DNA of 37,445 bases, from contig NYZA01000239.1 of NCBI GenBank assembly GCA_002686955.1, forward strand, positions 1 to 37,445. Direction: 5' to 3'. Under the pieces are notes generated by a model. That model did no database searches. It saw only the letters and a program-made list of their open reading frames with translations, and was not told the origin of the DNA. The DNA comes from Gemmatimonadota bacterium. Lineage in GTDB: Bacteria > GCA-2686955. The translations under genes and the position numbers were made by a program. Below are positions 25,480 to 35,104 of the stretch, piece after piece (position 1 is the first letter of the stretch; each line of letters starts with the position of its first letter).

Positions 25480-27153
25480 ATGAACCGGAAAAGGCGTTCT
25501 TTTGCCTCGGCGATGCAATGTCTGCTCGTCGCCGGCGCGGCCTCGTCGGCGACGATCGGTGTGCCGGGCCAGTTCGCACAGATCCAGAGCGCCATCGACG
25601 CTGCCTCGCCGGGAGACACGGTACTCGTAGCCTCGGGCACCTACGCTCCGGCGGACAGCAACGGCATCTCTTTTCGCGGCAAGGCACTGGTGGTCCGATC
25701 CGAGGAGGGTGCCGGCGCGACGGCCATCGACGCCATGGGCGCGGGCCGTGGGTTCCTCTTCAAGAACGGCGAGACGGTGACCTCGATCTTGAGAGGATTC
25801 ACGATCACGGGCGGTTCCGCCAGCCGAAGCGGAGGCATCTACTGCGAAGGGTCATCGCCGGCAATCTACGACTGTGAGATCAGCGGCAATACCAGCGTGG
25901 GATTGGACAATCGCGGAGGTGGCCTTTTCGCCTTGATCGCTTCCCCGACTCTGCAGGGTTGCACGATTTCGCAAAACGTCGCGCTCGGAGCCGAGGGCCA
26001 CGGCGGAGGCATTGTCTTCGTTCAGTCCGGCGGCTCGATTTCAGATTGCACGATCTCCGAGAATCTCGCTGTCTCGGCGAATGGACACGGTGGCGGCATC
26101 TATCTGGCCCAATCCTCTCCGTCGATCGACGGCTGCTTCATCATAGACAACCGGGCGTACTCTTCCGGCGGTCTGTATTGTGGCGACTCCTCCCCGCTGA
26201 TCACCAATTGCACAATTTCGAGGAATATCGCCGACAAGGGTGGCGGATTCCGCTGCAGAAACCTCGCGGCGCCGGTGCTGACCAACTGCGTCGTTTCCGC
26301 GAATCAGGCCACCGACCAGGCGGGTGGCGGTTTCAACTGTGACAGCAACTCGCATGTGACCATGTTCGATTGTGACGTAGTGGACAACACCGCCGTCCTC
26401 TGGGGCGGTGGGATGTATCTCTGGTCTGCCAATGCCACCCTGGTCGACTGTCGAATCGAGAACAACGAGACCTTGATGAAGGGTGGAGGACTGTACTTCT
26501 GGGGTTCATCGGCCACGGAGCTGCTCCGATGTGACGTATCGGACAACAGATCCACCGGCACCGGAGCAGGGATGTTCCTCACGATCGGCTCTTCGGTTTC
26601 AGTTCGGGCGAGCCGGATCAGCGGAAACGGCGCCGGATCTAGTGGCGGCGGTCTGCACTGCGAGGCAGCCTCATCAGCCCGGCTACAGAACTGCATCATC
26701 GCTGGAAACGACGCTCTTGCCGGTGGCGCGATCTCATGCATCGGCGCCGACACGCTTCATCTGTACAACTGCACCGTGGCGGGGAACACAGCCACACTCG
26801 GCGGAGATGGTCTTTACTTCAGTGGTGGCGTGGGCCGCGTCGAAAACAGCATCGTGTGGGAAGACGCACCCGACCCGATCGCCATCGACGCAGGTTCGTT
26901 GCTCGCGGAATGGTCCGACATCAAAGGCGGCTGGACCGGAGCCGGCAATATCGACGCTACCCCCGGTTTCGTCACATGGCGGGGGTACGATTTCCTGCTG
27001 CAGAACCGATCGCCATGCATCGACACGGGCAATCCCGGCACGCTCGATGCTCTTTACGACTCCCATCCCGCCTGGCCGGCGGCCCACAACGACGGCGAAC
27101 CGGCCGACATGGGGGCCTATGGCGGCCCGGGCAACGGCGACTGGATTCCCTGA
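25480..27153 (+). CDS. Secreted right-handed parallel beta-helix repeat protein
   Basis: The product is about 557 residues. A signal peptide (NRKRRSFASAMQCLLVAGAASSA) is followed by IQSAIDAASPGDTVLVASGTY, the usual opening of pectate-lyase-like beta-helices. About a dozen turns follow on the theme 'GGGIYC--SSP-I--C-IS-N-A', with stacked Cys and Asn residues. The end (SPCIDTGNPG, then DMGAYGG) is typical of this secreted family in FCB-like and related bacteria. No catalytic residues can be assigned; roles include polysaccharide binding, adhesion or lyase activity. No type IX sorting domain is visible. ATG 25480 has GGAAG suitably upstream; a GTG at 25450 is an alternative. A remnant of a related gene lies just downstream on the opposite strand. 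Confidence 0.85.
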   Translation: MNRKRRSFASAMQCLLVAGAASSATIGVPGQFAQIQSAIDAASPGDTVLVASGTYAPADSNGISFRGKALVVRSEEGAGATAIDAMGAGRGFLFKNGETVTSILRGFTITGGSASRSGGIYCEGSSPAIYDCEISGNTSVGLDNRGGGLFALIASPTLQGCTISQNVALGAEGHGGGIVFVQSGGSISDCTISENLAVSANGHGGGIYLAQSSPSIDGCFIIDNRAYSSGGLYCGDSSPLITNCTISRNIADKGGGFRCRNLAAPVLTNCVVSANQATDQAGGGFNCDSNSHVTMFDCDVVDNTAVLWGGGMYLWSANATLVDCRIENNETLMKGGGLYFWGSSATELLRCDVSDNRSTGTGAGMFLTIGSSVSVRASRISGNGAGSSGGGLHCEAASSARLQNCIIAGNDALAGGAISCIGADTLHLYNCTVAGNTATLGGDGLYFSGGVGRVENSIVWEDAPDPIAIDAGSLLAEWSDIKGGWTGAGNIDATPGFVTWRGYDFLLQNRSPCIDTGNPGTLDALYDSHPAWPAAHNDGEPADMGAYGGPGNGDWIP

Positions 27154-27177
27154 GCTCTGTTGCTCTTTCTTTGGGAA

Positions 27178-27312
27178 CTAGTGCTGTGAAGAGCGCGGCG
27201 AAGAAGTCTCGCAGTAGATCCCAGCGCCGCCTTCATCGGTCGATCCGTTTCTGATCGTGAACCCCCTCACTACCGAGGCAACCGGCTCGCCGCTGTGGAA
27301 ACGGATACCCCG
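27178..27312 (-). pseudogene. Inverted remnant of a second beta-helix gene
   Basis: Read on the minus strand this stretch encodes RGIRFHSGEPVASVVRGFTI and, a few residues on, GAGIYCETSSP, then loses similarity and stops (TAG, 27178-27180). It aligns with residues just after the N-terminal part of the intact neighbour (RGFLFKNGETVTSILRGFTI, then GGIYCEGSSP), about half of the residues identical. The rest of the gene is missing on both sides. It is therefore a fragment of a paralogue lying opposite to the intact gene, left by deletion or rearrangement. No start codon or ribosome site belongs to it. Confidence 0.65.
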
Positions 27313-27583
27313 AGCGACTCGGTGGCGGGAAGCAATGCCGGCGTCCCGCTCGGCGCGGAGCGGGCCCGGGCAAAAGGCGAGGGGAAAGAATCCCGAAGGG
27401 GATGCCCAGTTGTCGTAAATGAGGAGGTGTAATTGTCGTCGAGCACCTTCGACCCCAGCGAGCAGGCTTGAACAACGGCTCACGATGAAGTTCAGTCATC
27501 AGAAGGGTCCGTGCAAGCGGAGCCACTGGGCATGCCTGGCTTCGAAATGCGGAAGCCAGCGGATCAATACTCAATCATCCCCC
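27313..27583. other. Gap with no recognisable gene
   Basis: Between the beta-helix remnant and the promoter of the ArsR-methyltransferase gene I see no protein-like frame, RNA gene or repeat. A hairpin can form from GAGGTG (about 27424-27429) and CACCTT (27444-27449). An upstream in-frame extension of the methyltransferase frame to 27419 has no similarity to the family. The stretch probably holds decayed sequence linked to the remnant. Confidence 0.4.
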
Positions 27584-27612
27584 TTGCCTTTCCCTTCCGC
27601 CTCGACTAACAT
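27584..27612 (+). promoter_or_regulatory. Predicted sigma-70-type promoter of the ArsR-methyltransferase/ahcY unit
   Basis: TTGCCT at 27584-27589 and TAACAT at 27607-27612 each match four of six consensus positions and are separated by exactly 17 bp. Transcription would begin near 27619, inside the palindrome at 27612-27629, leaving a leader of about 16 bases before ATG 27635. Confidence 0.45.
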
Positions 27613-27629
27613 ATCTGCATATCGAGATA
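27612..27629. promoter_or_regulatory. Palindromic operator over the predicted transcription start
   Basis: TATCTGCATATCGAGATA has perfect five-base arms (TATCT/AGATA) and a symmetric ATAT centre. It touches the -10 box and ends five bases before the ATG of an ArsR-family gene. ArsR proteins bind such short AT-rich palindromes as dimers, and SahR, an ArsR-family regulator of S-adenosylhomocysteine recycling, controls ahcY in several Proteobacteria. Autoregulation by the downstream gene is the simplest reading. Confidence 0.6.
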
Positions 27630-27634
27630 CGTTG

Positions 27635-28575
27635 ATGAGTTCACCTGCCCCGCTCCTCCCGATTCTCAAGTCGCTGGCCGACCCGACGCGGCTCGCGCTC
27701 GTCGACGTGCTCTCGCGCGGCTCGTTCAACGTGTCGGAGCTCTGCTTCGCGCTCGAGTTGGGGCAATCGACCGTCTCTCGACATCTTAGGATTCTCCTCG
27801 ATGCGTCGGTCGTCGCCCTCAGAAAAGAGGGGCGAGAGGCGTACTACCGCCTGGAGACCGAGCCGGTCCCACCCCTGCTCACCGAGACGCTTCGGCACCT
27901 GAATCAAGATCGAGCACCCGATCGCGATGCGCGCCTGTCCGAAACGTGGGAGCGGCGGCGACGCAGATCCCGGGTCTTCTTCGACAACCTGGCTCCCGAG
28001 ACGGGGGAGGGGCGCGCTGACTATCTCGGCAGTCCCGATTGTGTGCCCCTGCTTCTTCGCCTACTGGAGCACGGCAATGTCGTGGCCGATGTCGGAACCG
28101 GCACCGGCCGCTTGCTTCCCGATCTCGCTCCGCACGCTCGCACGATCATCGCGGTCGACGCCAGTCAGTCGATGCTCGATCGGGCCAGAGAGACCGCGGG
28201 CTCGCTCGAAAGCGCCGATGTCGATTTCCGCCTCGGCGACATCGAGCACCTCCCCCTCGCCGACGGTGAAGCCGATCGGGCCGTCGCGCACATGGTTCTC
28301 CACCATGCTCCCGATCCGGGGCGCGCGGTCGCGGAATTGAGTCGCGCGCTCGCACCGGGTGGCATGGTCCTGGTGGGCGATTTTCTGCCGCACGAGAATC
28401 AGTGGATGAGGGAAGAGATGGCCGACCAGTGGCTCGGCCTCGATGAATCCGATATTCGTCTCTGGCTGGCCCGGGCCGGGCTTCGAGAGATCACCTTCGA
28501 GCGGGTTCAAAGCGAAGCGTCGTCGATGGGCGTCTTCGTAGCGACCGCCAAGAAACCAAACCTGAGGAATCAACA

Positions 28576-28579
<4 letters not shown>
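27635..28579 (+). CDS. ArsR-family regulator fused to a SAM-dependent methyltransferase domain
   Basis: In this 314-residue product, residues about 8-75 form an ArsR-type winged helix ([19 protein letters not shown], then [21 protein letters not shown], then REAYYRL). Residues about 140-300 form a class I methyltransferase: motif [17 protein letters not shown] (about 149-164), acidic post-I residue in [11 protein letters not shown], then [15 protein letters not shown] and [12 protein letters not shown]. Its stop overlaps the ahcY start as ATGA. The arrangement suggests that the methyltransferase fold senses SAM or S-adenosylhomocysteine and that the protein represses its own operon, similar in logic to SahR. 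A true methyltransferase activity is not excluded. ATG 27635 was chosen because family similarity begins there; the frame runs further upstream without similarity. No metal-binding Cys pair typical of arsenic sensors is present. Confidence 0.88.
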
Positions 28580-29886
<1,307 letters not shown>

Positions 29887-29890
29887 CGCC

Positions 29891-31537
29891 GTGAGCCAAG
29901 GGAGCGTCCTCCGACCACGCGTCGCCTTTGCGGTCCTCTTTCTGGCGCTCTGCCTGCGCGCCAGCGGCATCGGGTTCGATATCGCGCTCGATCAGGGAGG
30001 GGTAGGTGCGTGGATTGGGGGGTGGAAGGGAGCGGATCTTCTCTGGCCCGCGCTCCACTCGGAGGGCGAGGGCGGCACTCCTCTCCACCACCTCATTCTG
30101 ACGGCGATCAACAGTCTCTGCTTCGGGATCGCCAAGCTGATCGGTGTCGCGAATGAGCTCGACTTTCGGGCGTTCCTGGACACCGCTCCGGCGCTTCGGA
30201 TTCTGGTGGCTCGCTCCGTGTCGGTGGTGACCGCGACCGGCACGGTTTGGGCTCTGATTCGATTCGGACCTGATCTCGCCGGCGGATTCACCCCCGCCCT
30301 CCTGGCGGCCGGCTTCCTTGCGATCGCGCCGCTCCATGTGCGCCTCGCCCACTACGGCACACCCGACGCCCTCTTCACTCTGCTCGCGACCGGTGCTCTT
30401 CTGGCCATAGTGAGGGTGGCGGAAGGAGGCTCCCGGCGAACCCACATCTGGGCGGGATTGCTGACCGGATCGGCACTGGCGGAGAGCAATCTGGCGATCC
30501 CCCTGATCCCGATCTACCTCTGGGCTTCGGCCCACGGGCGGCGGCGACCCCTCCCGGCGCTCCTGGGACTCGCGAGCGGCGCCACGGCCTTCGCCGCGAT
30601 CGAGCTCATCTCATCCGTGGCCGCCCCCCTCGAGAGCCCTCCCATGGCAACCCAGCTCGCGCCGCCGCAAGAGCTCGGATGGGGCTTCCTCATCCTGGCG
30701 GGCGTGGGCCTGGCGTCGCTGGCCAGGACGAAGCCGCGCACGGCCTTGCTCGGCGCCCTCTGGCTGGCCGGAACGCTCATCATGACAACGAGTTTCGGCG
30801 CCGCGCCCCAACTTGCCCTCGTCTCGGTCGCGCCGCTGCTGCTTCTGCTGGCTGCACGCGGCTGCACCGCCCCCTTCCAACGCTTCCGCCCCCGCCGCGC
30901 CCTGGCGGCCACCGCACTCGCCGCGCTCGTCCCGGCCGCCGAGCTCATGCCGGCCCTCGCGAAACTCCACCGCATCTACCACACGCCCGATTCCCGCACC
31001 GTGGCCGCCCAGTGGATCGCGGACATCCTCCCGCCGGGCTTCACCGTGACCGTCGAAGCCGAAACCCAGCCGAAACAAGAGAGCGCATCGACCGCCGCTT
31101 TCGACATCCTGATCTCCGAAGAGGCGCGCGCCCCCTCCCGCCCCGCAGCGGACCCCACGCTCATCGCCCACTTTCCATCGATCCCTGGGAGCCCCCAAAA
31201 TCACCACCCGGAGATCCGCGTCCACCACATTTCGGACCCCCCACCGCGCCGCGGCAGCGACCCGGACGGCTATTATCCCTTCGACGGCGGCGCATCGTAC
31301 ATCATGCAGATCCCGGCCGATGTCCCATCCAATGGACCGGAACGCCACGGCGTCTCGACGCTCGCCCTGCTGGAAAACGGTGTGCCCCTAGGTCCCGCGC
31401 ACCAGGGCCACGATGCGATCCGGCGCCAAGGAAAAGGGCGCTACAGCCACTGGAAAGGTCGGGTATTCTTTTCGTCCAGCGACGGCAGCAATCCGAACAC
31501 GAACGGCTACGACTACACATGGATCGAGATGAAATAG
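29891..31537 (+). CDS. PMT/ArnT-like membrane glycosyltransferase with C-terminal soluble domain
   Basis: The product is about 548 residues. The N-terminal 370 residues hold about ten hydrophobic helices. The first loop carries acidic residues (GIGFDIALDQGG) and the fourth region has LHVRLAHYGTPDALFTLLAT, a pattern common in the PMT_2 (GT39/GT83-like) family, which uses polyprenyl-phosphate sugars on the outer face of the inner membrane. The C-terminal 160 residues are soluble, ending in a beta-rich piece (VSTLALLENGVPLG, then GRYSHWKGRVFFSSSDGSNPNTNGYDY). GTG 29891, five bases after the ahcY stop, is the likely start; in-frame codons upstream lie in ahcY. The end overlaps the carbamoyltransferase start by 19 bp. 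It is predicted to transfer a sugar to an extracytoplasmic acceptor. Confidence 0.72.
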   Translation: MSQGSVLRPRVAFAVLFLALCLRASGIGFDIALDQGGVGAWIGGWKGADLLWPALHSEGEGGTPLHHLILTAINSLCFGIAKLIGVANELDFRAFLDTAPALRILVARSVSVVTATGTVWALIRFGPDLAGGFTPALLAAGFLAIAPLHVRLAHYGTPDALFTLLATGALLAIVRVAEGGSRRTHIWAGLLTGSALAESNLAIPLIPIYLWASAHGRRRPLPALLGLASGATAFAAIELISSVAAPLESPPMATQLAPPQELGWGFLILAGVGLASLARTKPRTALLGALWLAGTLIMTTSFGAAPQLALVSVAPLLLLLAARGCTAPFQRFRPRRALAATALAALVPAAELMPALAKLHRIYHTPDSRTVAAQWIADILPPGFTVTVEAETQPKQESASTAAFDILISEEARAPSRPAADPTLIAHFPSIPGSPQNHHPEIRVHHISDPPPRRGSDPDGYYPFDGGASYIMQIPADVPSNGPERHGVSTLALLENGVPLGPAHQGHDAIRRQGKGRYSHWKGRVFFSSSDGSNPNTNGYDYTWIEMK

Positions 31538-33285
31538 GGGACCGTCCGCTCCACATCCTAGGGGTCAACTGCCACATGCACGACTCCGCCGTATGCCTTC
31601 TGCGCGACGGCACGGTCGTCGGCTTCGCCGAGGAGGAACGCTTCTCCAGAAAGAAGCACACTTCCGCCTTTCCTCGCCTCGCCATCGCTCACGTGCTCGC
31701 CGACGCCGGTCTTTCGCTTCAGAACATCGATCATGTTGTATATTTCTGGAGACCTTGGAGAGGCCTGGCCAAGCGCGCCTGGATCACCGCCATCGCTAAA
31801 TTTGACGCTTGGCGCTCCGCATCGAATCGATCCGTTGAGCAAGCCTCGAATGCCGGCGTCGTGTGTCGAGGCCGCACCAACATCCTGTGCCAAATGCTCG
31901 GAGTCAAGCGACAATTTCGTGCTCTCGGCTTCCGAGGCAAATTTCACTACGCCGACCATCACGCGGCGCATCTGGCATCAGCTTTCTGCCCCTCCGGCTT
32001 CGATGAAGCCGCCGTACTGATCATCGACGCCAACGGCGAAGCGCATACGACCATCGCGGCCCGCGCGCGCGGCCACCGCTACGAGATACTGGAGCGCATC
32101 TCTTATCCCCACAGCCTCGGCCTCCTCTACCTATGCGTAACGGAGTATCTCGGCTTCAAAGAGAACTCCGGCGAAGGCAAGGTGATGGGCCTCGCTCCCT
32201 ACGGCCAACCAACCCGGGCCTCCGATTTCGCCGAGATCCTCTGCATCGGTCCCGGCTTTCGCCTTCATCTCGACACTCGCTACTTCGACGTTCATCTCGG
32301 ACGACACGACTACGTAACACAGCTCTTTATCGACCGATTCGGCCCGCGCAGAGCTCCGGATGGACCGATCGAGCCGCATCATCGAGATGTCGCGGCCTCA
32401 TTGCAGGCCCATACCGAGACAGTATTTCTAGAGCTCGCCCGCGAGTTGCAACGCCGCACCGGCCTGAGCCGCCTCTGCCTCGCGGGAGGTGTGGCGCTCA
32501 ACAGCGCCGCCAACGGACGCCTGAGACGCGAGGGCGCCTTCGACCAGATCTACGTCCAACCCGCCGCCAACGACGCCGGAACCTCGATGGGTGGCGCGCT
32601 CTTGCTACACCATTTTCGCCTGGAGCGCCCTGGAGCCCAGACTCGAATCGGCCATGCTTCCTGGGGACCTCGCTACGACCACGCCCAAATCGAAACCGCG
32701 ATCGAAGAGCTGCGAGCAGAGCTCGAAAGCGTCGAAACCTCTCAGGTCGAAATCCCTGCGGAACATGCGGCCCGCGACATCGCGGACGGTCGCATCGTCG
32801 GCTGGTTCCAGGGCCGCATGGAGGTCGGGCCACGAGCCCTCGGTCATCGCTCGATCCTGGCCGATCCCCGCGACGCCTCGATGAAAAACCATATCAACGC
32901 GCGAGTAAAGCACCGCGAAGGCTTCCGTCCCTTCGCGCCCGCCGTTATTGAGGAACGAGCGTCCGATTACTTCGAAGTGGTCGGCCCGTCTCCCTTCATG
33001 CTCGAAATCTGCCCCGTTCGCGCCGACAAGCGCGATGAGATCCCGGCCGTGACCCATATCGACGGAAGCGCCCGCCTTCAGACCATCACCGACGAGGACA
33101 CACCACATTTTCATCGCCTGATCTCGGCATTCGATGAGCTCACCGGCACGCCCGTCGTCCTCAACACCAGCTTCAATGTGCGCGGGGAGCCGATCGTCTG
33201 CACACCGGAGGACGCGATTCGCTGCTTTCTCGGCACCGGCATCGACGTTCTCTATCTCGAAGACCTGCGGCTGGCGAAAAAGTGA
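31519..33285 (+). CDS. NodU/CmcH-family O-carbamoyltransferase
   Basis: The product has 588 residues. The N-terminal Kae1-like domain begins LHILGVNCHMHDSAVCLL with the family's His/Asp residues (His19, His21, Asp22), continues EEERFSRKKHTSAFP, and has the metal-binding motif ADHHAAHLASAF near residue 140 plus LIIDANGE and CLAGGVALNSAANG. The C-terminal YrdC-like domain has GRMEVGPRALGHRSILADPR and NTSFNVRGEPIVCTPEDA. The family makes carbamoyl-adenylate from carbamoyl phosphate and ATP and passes the carbamoyl group to a hydroxyl of a sugar or antibiotic. Between a membrane glycosyltransferase and a lipoprotein, a glycan hydroxyl is the likely acceptor. ATG 31519 lies in the end of the preceding gene. 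An open frame to 30679 is a shadow of that gene. The stop overlaps the next start as GTGA. Confidence 0.93.
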   Translation: MDRDEIGDRPLHILGVNCHMHDSAVCLLRDGTVVGFAEEERFSRKKHTSAFPRLAIAHVLADAGLSLQNIDHVVYFWRPWRGLAKRAWITAIAKFDAWRSASNRSVEQASNAGVVCRGRTNILCQMLGVKRQFRALGFRGKFHYADHHAAHLASAFCPSGFDEAAVLIIDANGEAHTTIAARARGHRYEILERISYPHSLGLLYLCVTEYLGFKENSGEGKVMGLAPYGQPTRASDFAEILCIGPGFRLHLDTRYFDVHLGRHDYVTQLFIDRFGPRRAPDGPIEPHHRDVAASLQAHTETVFLELARELQRRTGLSRLCLAGGVALNSAANGRLRREGAFDQIYVQPAANDAGTSMGGALLLHHFRLERPGAQTRIGHASWGPRYDHAQIETAIEELRAELESVETSQVEIPAEHAARDIADGRIVGWFQGRMEVGPRALGHRSILADPRDASMKNHINARVKHREGFRPFAPAVIEERASDYFEVVGPSPFMLEICPVRADKRDEIPAVTHIDGSARLQTITDEDTPHFHRLISAFDELTGTPVVLNTSFNVRGEPIVCTPEDAIRCFLGTGIDVLYLEDLRLAKK

Positions 33286-34931
33286 GGCCACTGGCGAGAA
33301 TCTTGCTCGGCGCCGTACCGTCACCCGCCCTCTTCGTCGGTTGCAACTCTCCACAGAACACACAAGAGCAATTGGGAGACGGCCTCGAACAAGCGACAAT
33401 CGCCGCGATCGTCGAGCGGATCAAACGCATCTATCCCCCAAGCGACCGAGGACGCGAGTTCGTCTTGTGGAACGCACCCGATCGAATCGCCGATGCTTTG
33501 ACGCAAACCTACGCCGCGGATGACAACGAATCGCCCACGCTGTTCCACCGCCCCGACGACCAACTCCGCTTCGAAGACGGCGAGCCGGTTCACCTCTCGT
33601 CCCTCTTGCCAACTTTCGCCTCCCCCGCTTCGAAGCCGCCGCCATCCGGCACCACCATCCAGCTCCGACCCCCTAGGCGCCCTCCTACTTCTCCCCCGCC
33701 CCCCGACGACGAAACCACAATCCTGCTCTGGGAACAGGATATCAACGATTTCATCGACCTCACCTCAGCGCTGCCCGAGCTACTGAGAGCCCGGGCCTCT
33801 TGGAATACACGCAACCCCGCCCCTCGGTGGGGAGACGACGCCACTCGCTGGAAATGGCATCCAGGCGCACCCGGCGCCGATTTCGCCACCACTTCCACGA
33901 GCCCCTTCGATCCCGCGCGCCTCCACTGGCAAGGAGGAACCTACACACTGCTGCGTCGCTCACTCGATATCCTCCCGGTATCGGTCGGGTCGATACAAGT
34001 GTCGCTAGCCGACTTCGCGCCCTCCACCGAGCCGCCCCCGACCGCCCGCCTCTATTGGACCACGCGAAGCCACCCCTCCCGCCGACGAACCCACAGCCTC
34101 ATCTCGCCACTCATCGACAATCGATTCCACTTCCCGGTCGGCGAATCGCCGAGATGGCTCGCCGGCGGAGAGGTAACGACCATCAGCTTGATCCTCCGCA
34201 ACGCACCCGAAGGGCTCGTCGCCAACAAGATCGAGCTGCTGCCCCCGGCACCCGAGTCGTTCGATCTCCCGGCTCAGGTCGATCCGATCTTCATCCAGTC
34301 CGGCGCCCTCATCTGGGGAAGCGACGGCGCCGACCCCCTTCGCTACCCGAGCGAAGCCGAAAACGATACCATTCTCGTCCCGGGCTTCGGGATCGATCCC
34401 TACCCATGGCCGGGCCGCGCCGGCGTCTACCCGACCGTCAATGTGACGCTATTCGAGGCCCGCTACCTCTGCCGAATCCAAGGCAAACGTCTCTGCCGCG
34501 AAACCGAATGGGAGCGCGCCTGCAAAGGCCCGAGGAATCTGCCCTATCCCTACGGTCGACATTTCGACCCGAACCCCTGCTTCACAGCGGGCGATTTCGA
34601 CCGTTTCTCCGCCCGCCGCAATGGCGCCTTCCCCGGTTGCGTCTCCGGGTTCGGCATCGCCGACATGAGCGGAAACATCAACGAATGGACATCGTCGGTC
34701 ATCACCCGAGAAGAGGCGCAAGCGTCGCCTCGAGAAACAAGCTCCAGCATCTTCGATTCCGAATCGGAATTCCCCCCCGGAGCGCCGCCGATCGCGCAAG
34801 TTCCGATGCTGCGCGGAGGTGGCGACTGGGGCGAGAGCCAAAGCGAATGGCGCTGCGCCCACAGAGAGCATTTCCACCTGCCCACGGAACGCTACCGCGA
34901 CGACGGTTTCCGCTGCTGCAAGAGCCGCTGA
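33282..34931 (+). CDS. Lipoprotein with FGE/sulfatase-modifying-factor fold domain
   Basis: The product has 549 residues. The start GTG 33282 overlaps the carbamoyltransferase stop. A lipoprotein signal peptide ends at VGC (Cys near residue 21). Residues about 30-380 include a Pro-rich linker and a beta-rich region (LHWQGGTYTLLRR, then FPVGESPRWLAGGEVTTISLIL) that may bind carbohydrate. Residues about 385-549 form a formylglycine-generating-enzyme (FGE-sulfatase) fold: VNVTLFEARYLCRIQGKRLC, ETEWERAC, GIADMSGNINEWT, MLRGGGDW and DDGFRCC. In true FGE two active-site Cys are five apart (CHRSYC); here the position gives CAHREH, so the second is His and FGE chemistry is unlikely. The domain holds about ten Cys, suggesting disulfides outside the cytoplasm. 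Function is unknown. Confidence 0.8.
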   Translation: MRPLARILLGAVPSPALFVGCNSPQNTQEQLGDGLEQATIAAIVERIKRIYPPSDRGREFVLWNAPDRIADALTQTYAADDNESPTLFHRPDDQLRFEDGEPVHLSSLLPTFASPASKPPPSGTTIQLRPPRRPPTSPPPPDDETTILLWEQDINDFIDLTSALPELLRARASWNTRNPAPRWGDDATRWKWHPGAPGADFATTSTSPFDPARLHWQGGTYTLLRRSLDILPVSVGSIQVSLADFAPSTEPPPTARLYWTTRSHPSRRRTHSLISPLIDNRFHFPVGESPRWLAGGEVTTISLILRNAPEGLVANKIELLPPAPESFDLPAQVDPIFIQSGALIWGSDGADPLRYPSEAENDTILVPGFGIDPYPWPGRAGVYPTVNVTLFEARYLCRIQGKRLCRETEWERACKGPRNLPYPYGRHFDPNPCFTAGDFDRFSARRNGAFPGCVSGFGIADMSGNINEWTSSVITREEAQASPRETSSSIFDSESEFPPGAPPIAQVPMLRGGGDWGESQSEWRCAHREHFHLPTERYRDDGFRCCKSR

Positions 34932-34935
34932 CGAA

Positions 34936-35104
34936 CTAGGAGCCTGTTGCACATAGAGTTCGCTTCGCCCGGCATCCGCCTTCGTTCCGATCTCTGCGTC
35001 GCCAAGCCCTTGAAAGGCAACCAGCCTTTCCGCGGACTCGGCTCCTTGATCTCGAAACGAACTCGAATACCGGGCTCGAAAGTCTATGCCCAACAGGCTC
35101 CTAG
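34936..35104. repeat. 169-bp full-length imperfect palindrome (MITE-like element)
   Basis: The ends are perfect 14-base inverted repeats, CTAGGAGCCTGTTG at 34936-34949 and its complement at 35091-35104, and similarity between the arms continues inward with mismatches. The exact middle is a perfect hairpin, GAAAGGC (35012-35018), loop AACCA, GCCTTTC (35024-35030). The whole unit can therefore fold back on itself. It sits between convergent genes, five bases after the FGE-like stop, and its right end supplies the stop codon of the OmpA-type gene. It has no coding capacity. A non-autonomous mobile element that also ends transcription in both directions is the best guess. Confidence 0.75.

Noticed and set aside
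27415-27490. Possible S-adenosylhomocysteine riboswitch upstream of the ahcY unit
   Set aside because: Pieces such as GAGGAG, AGGCTT and AACGGCTCA recall the conserved core, but the sequences expected to form the outer stem and the pseudoknot are not complementary, and a competing GAGGTG/CACCTT hairpin is more stable by eye. A covariance-model search would settle it.
30679-31518. Extended N-terminus of the carbamoyltransferase
   Set aside because: The segment is Pro/Arg-rich shadow of the membrane glycosyltransferase gene; the family begins at LHILGVNCH just after ATG 31519.
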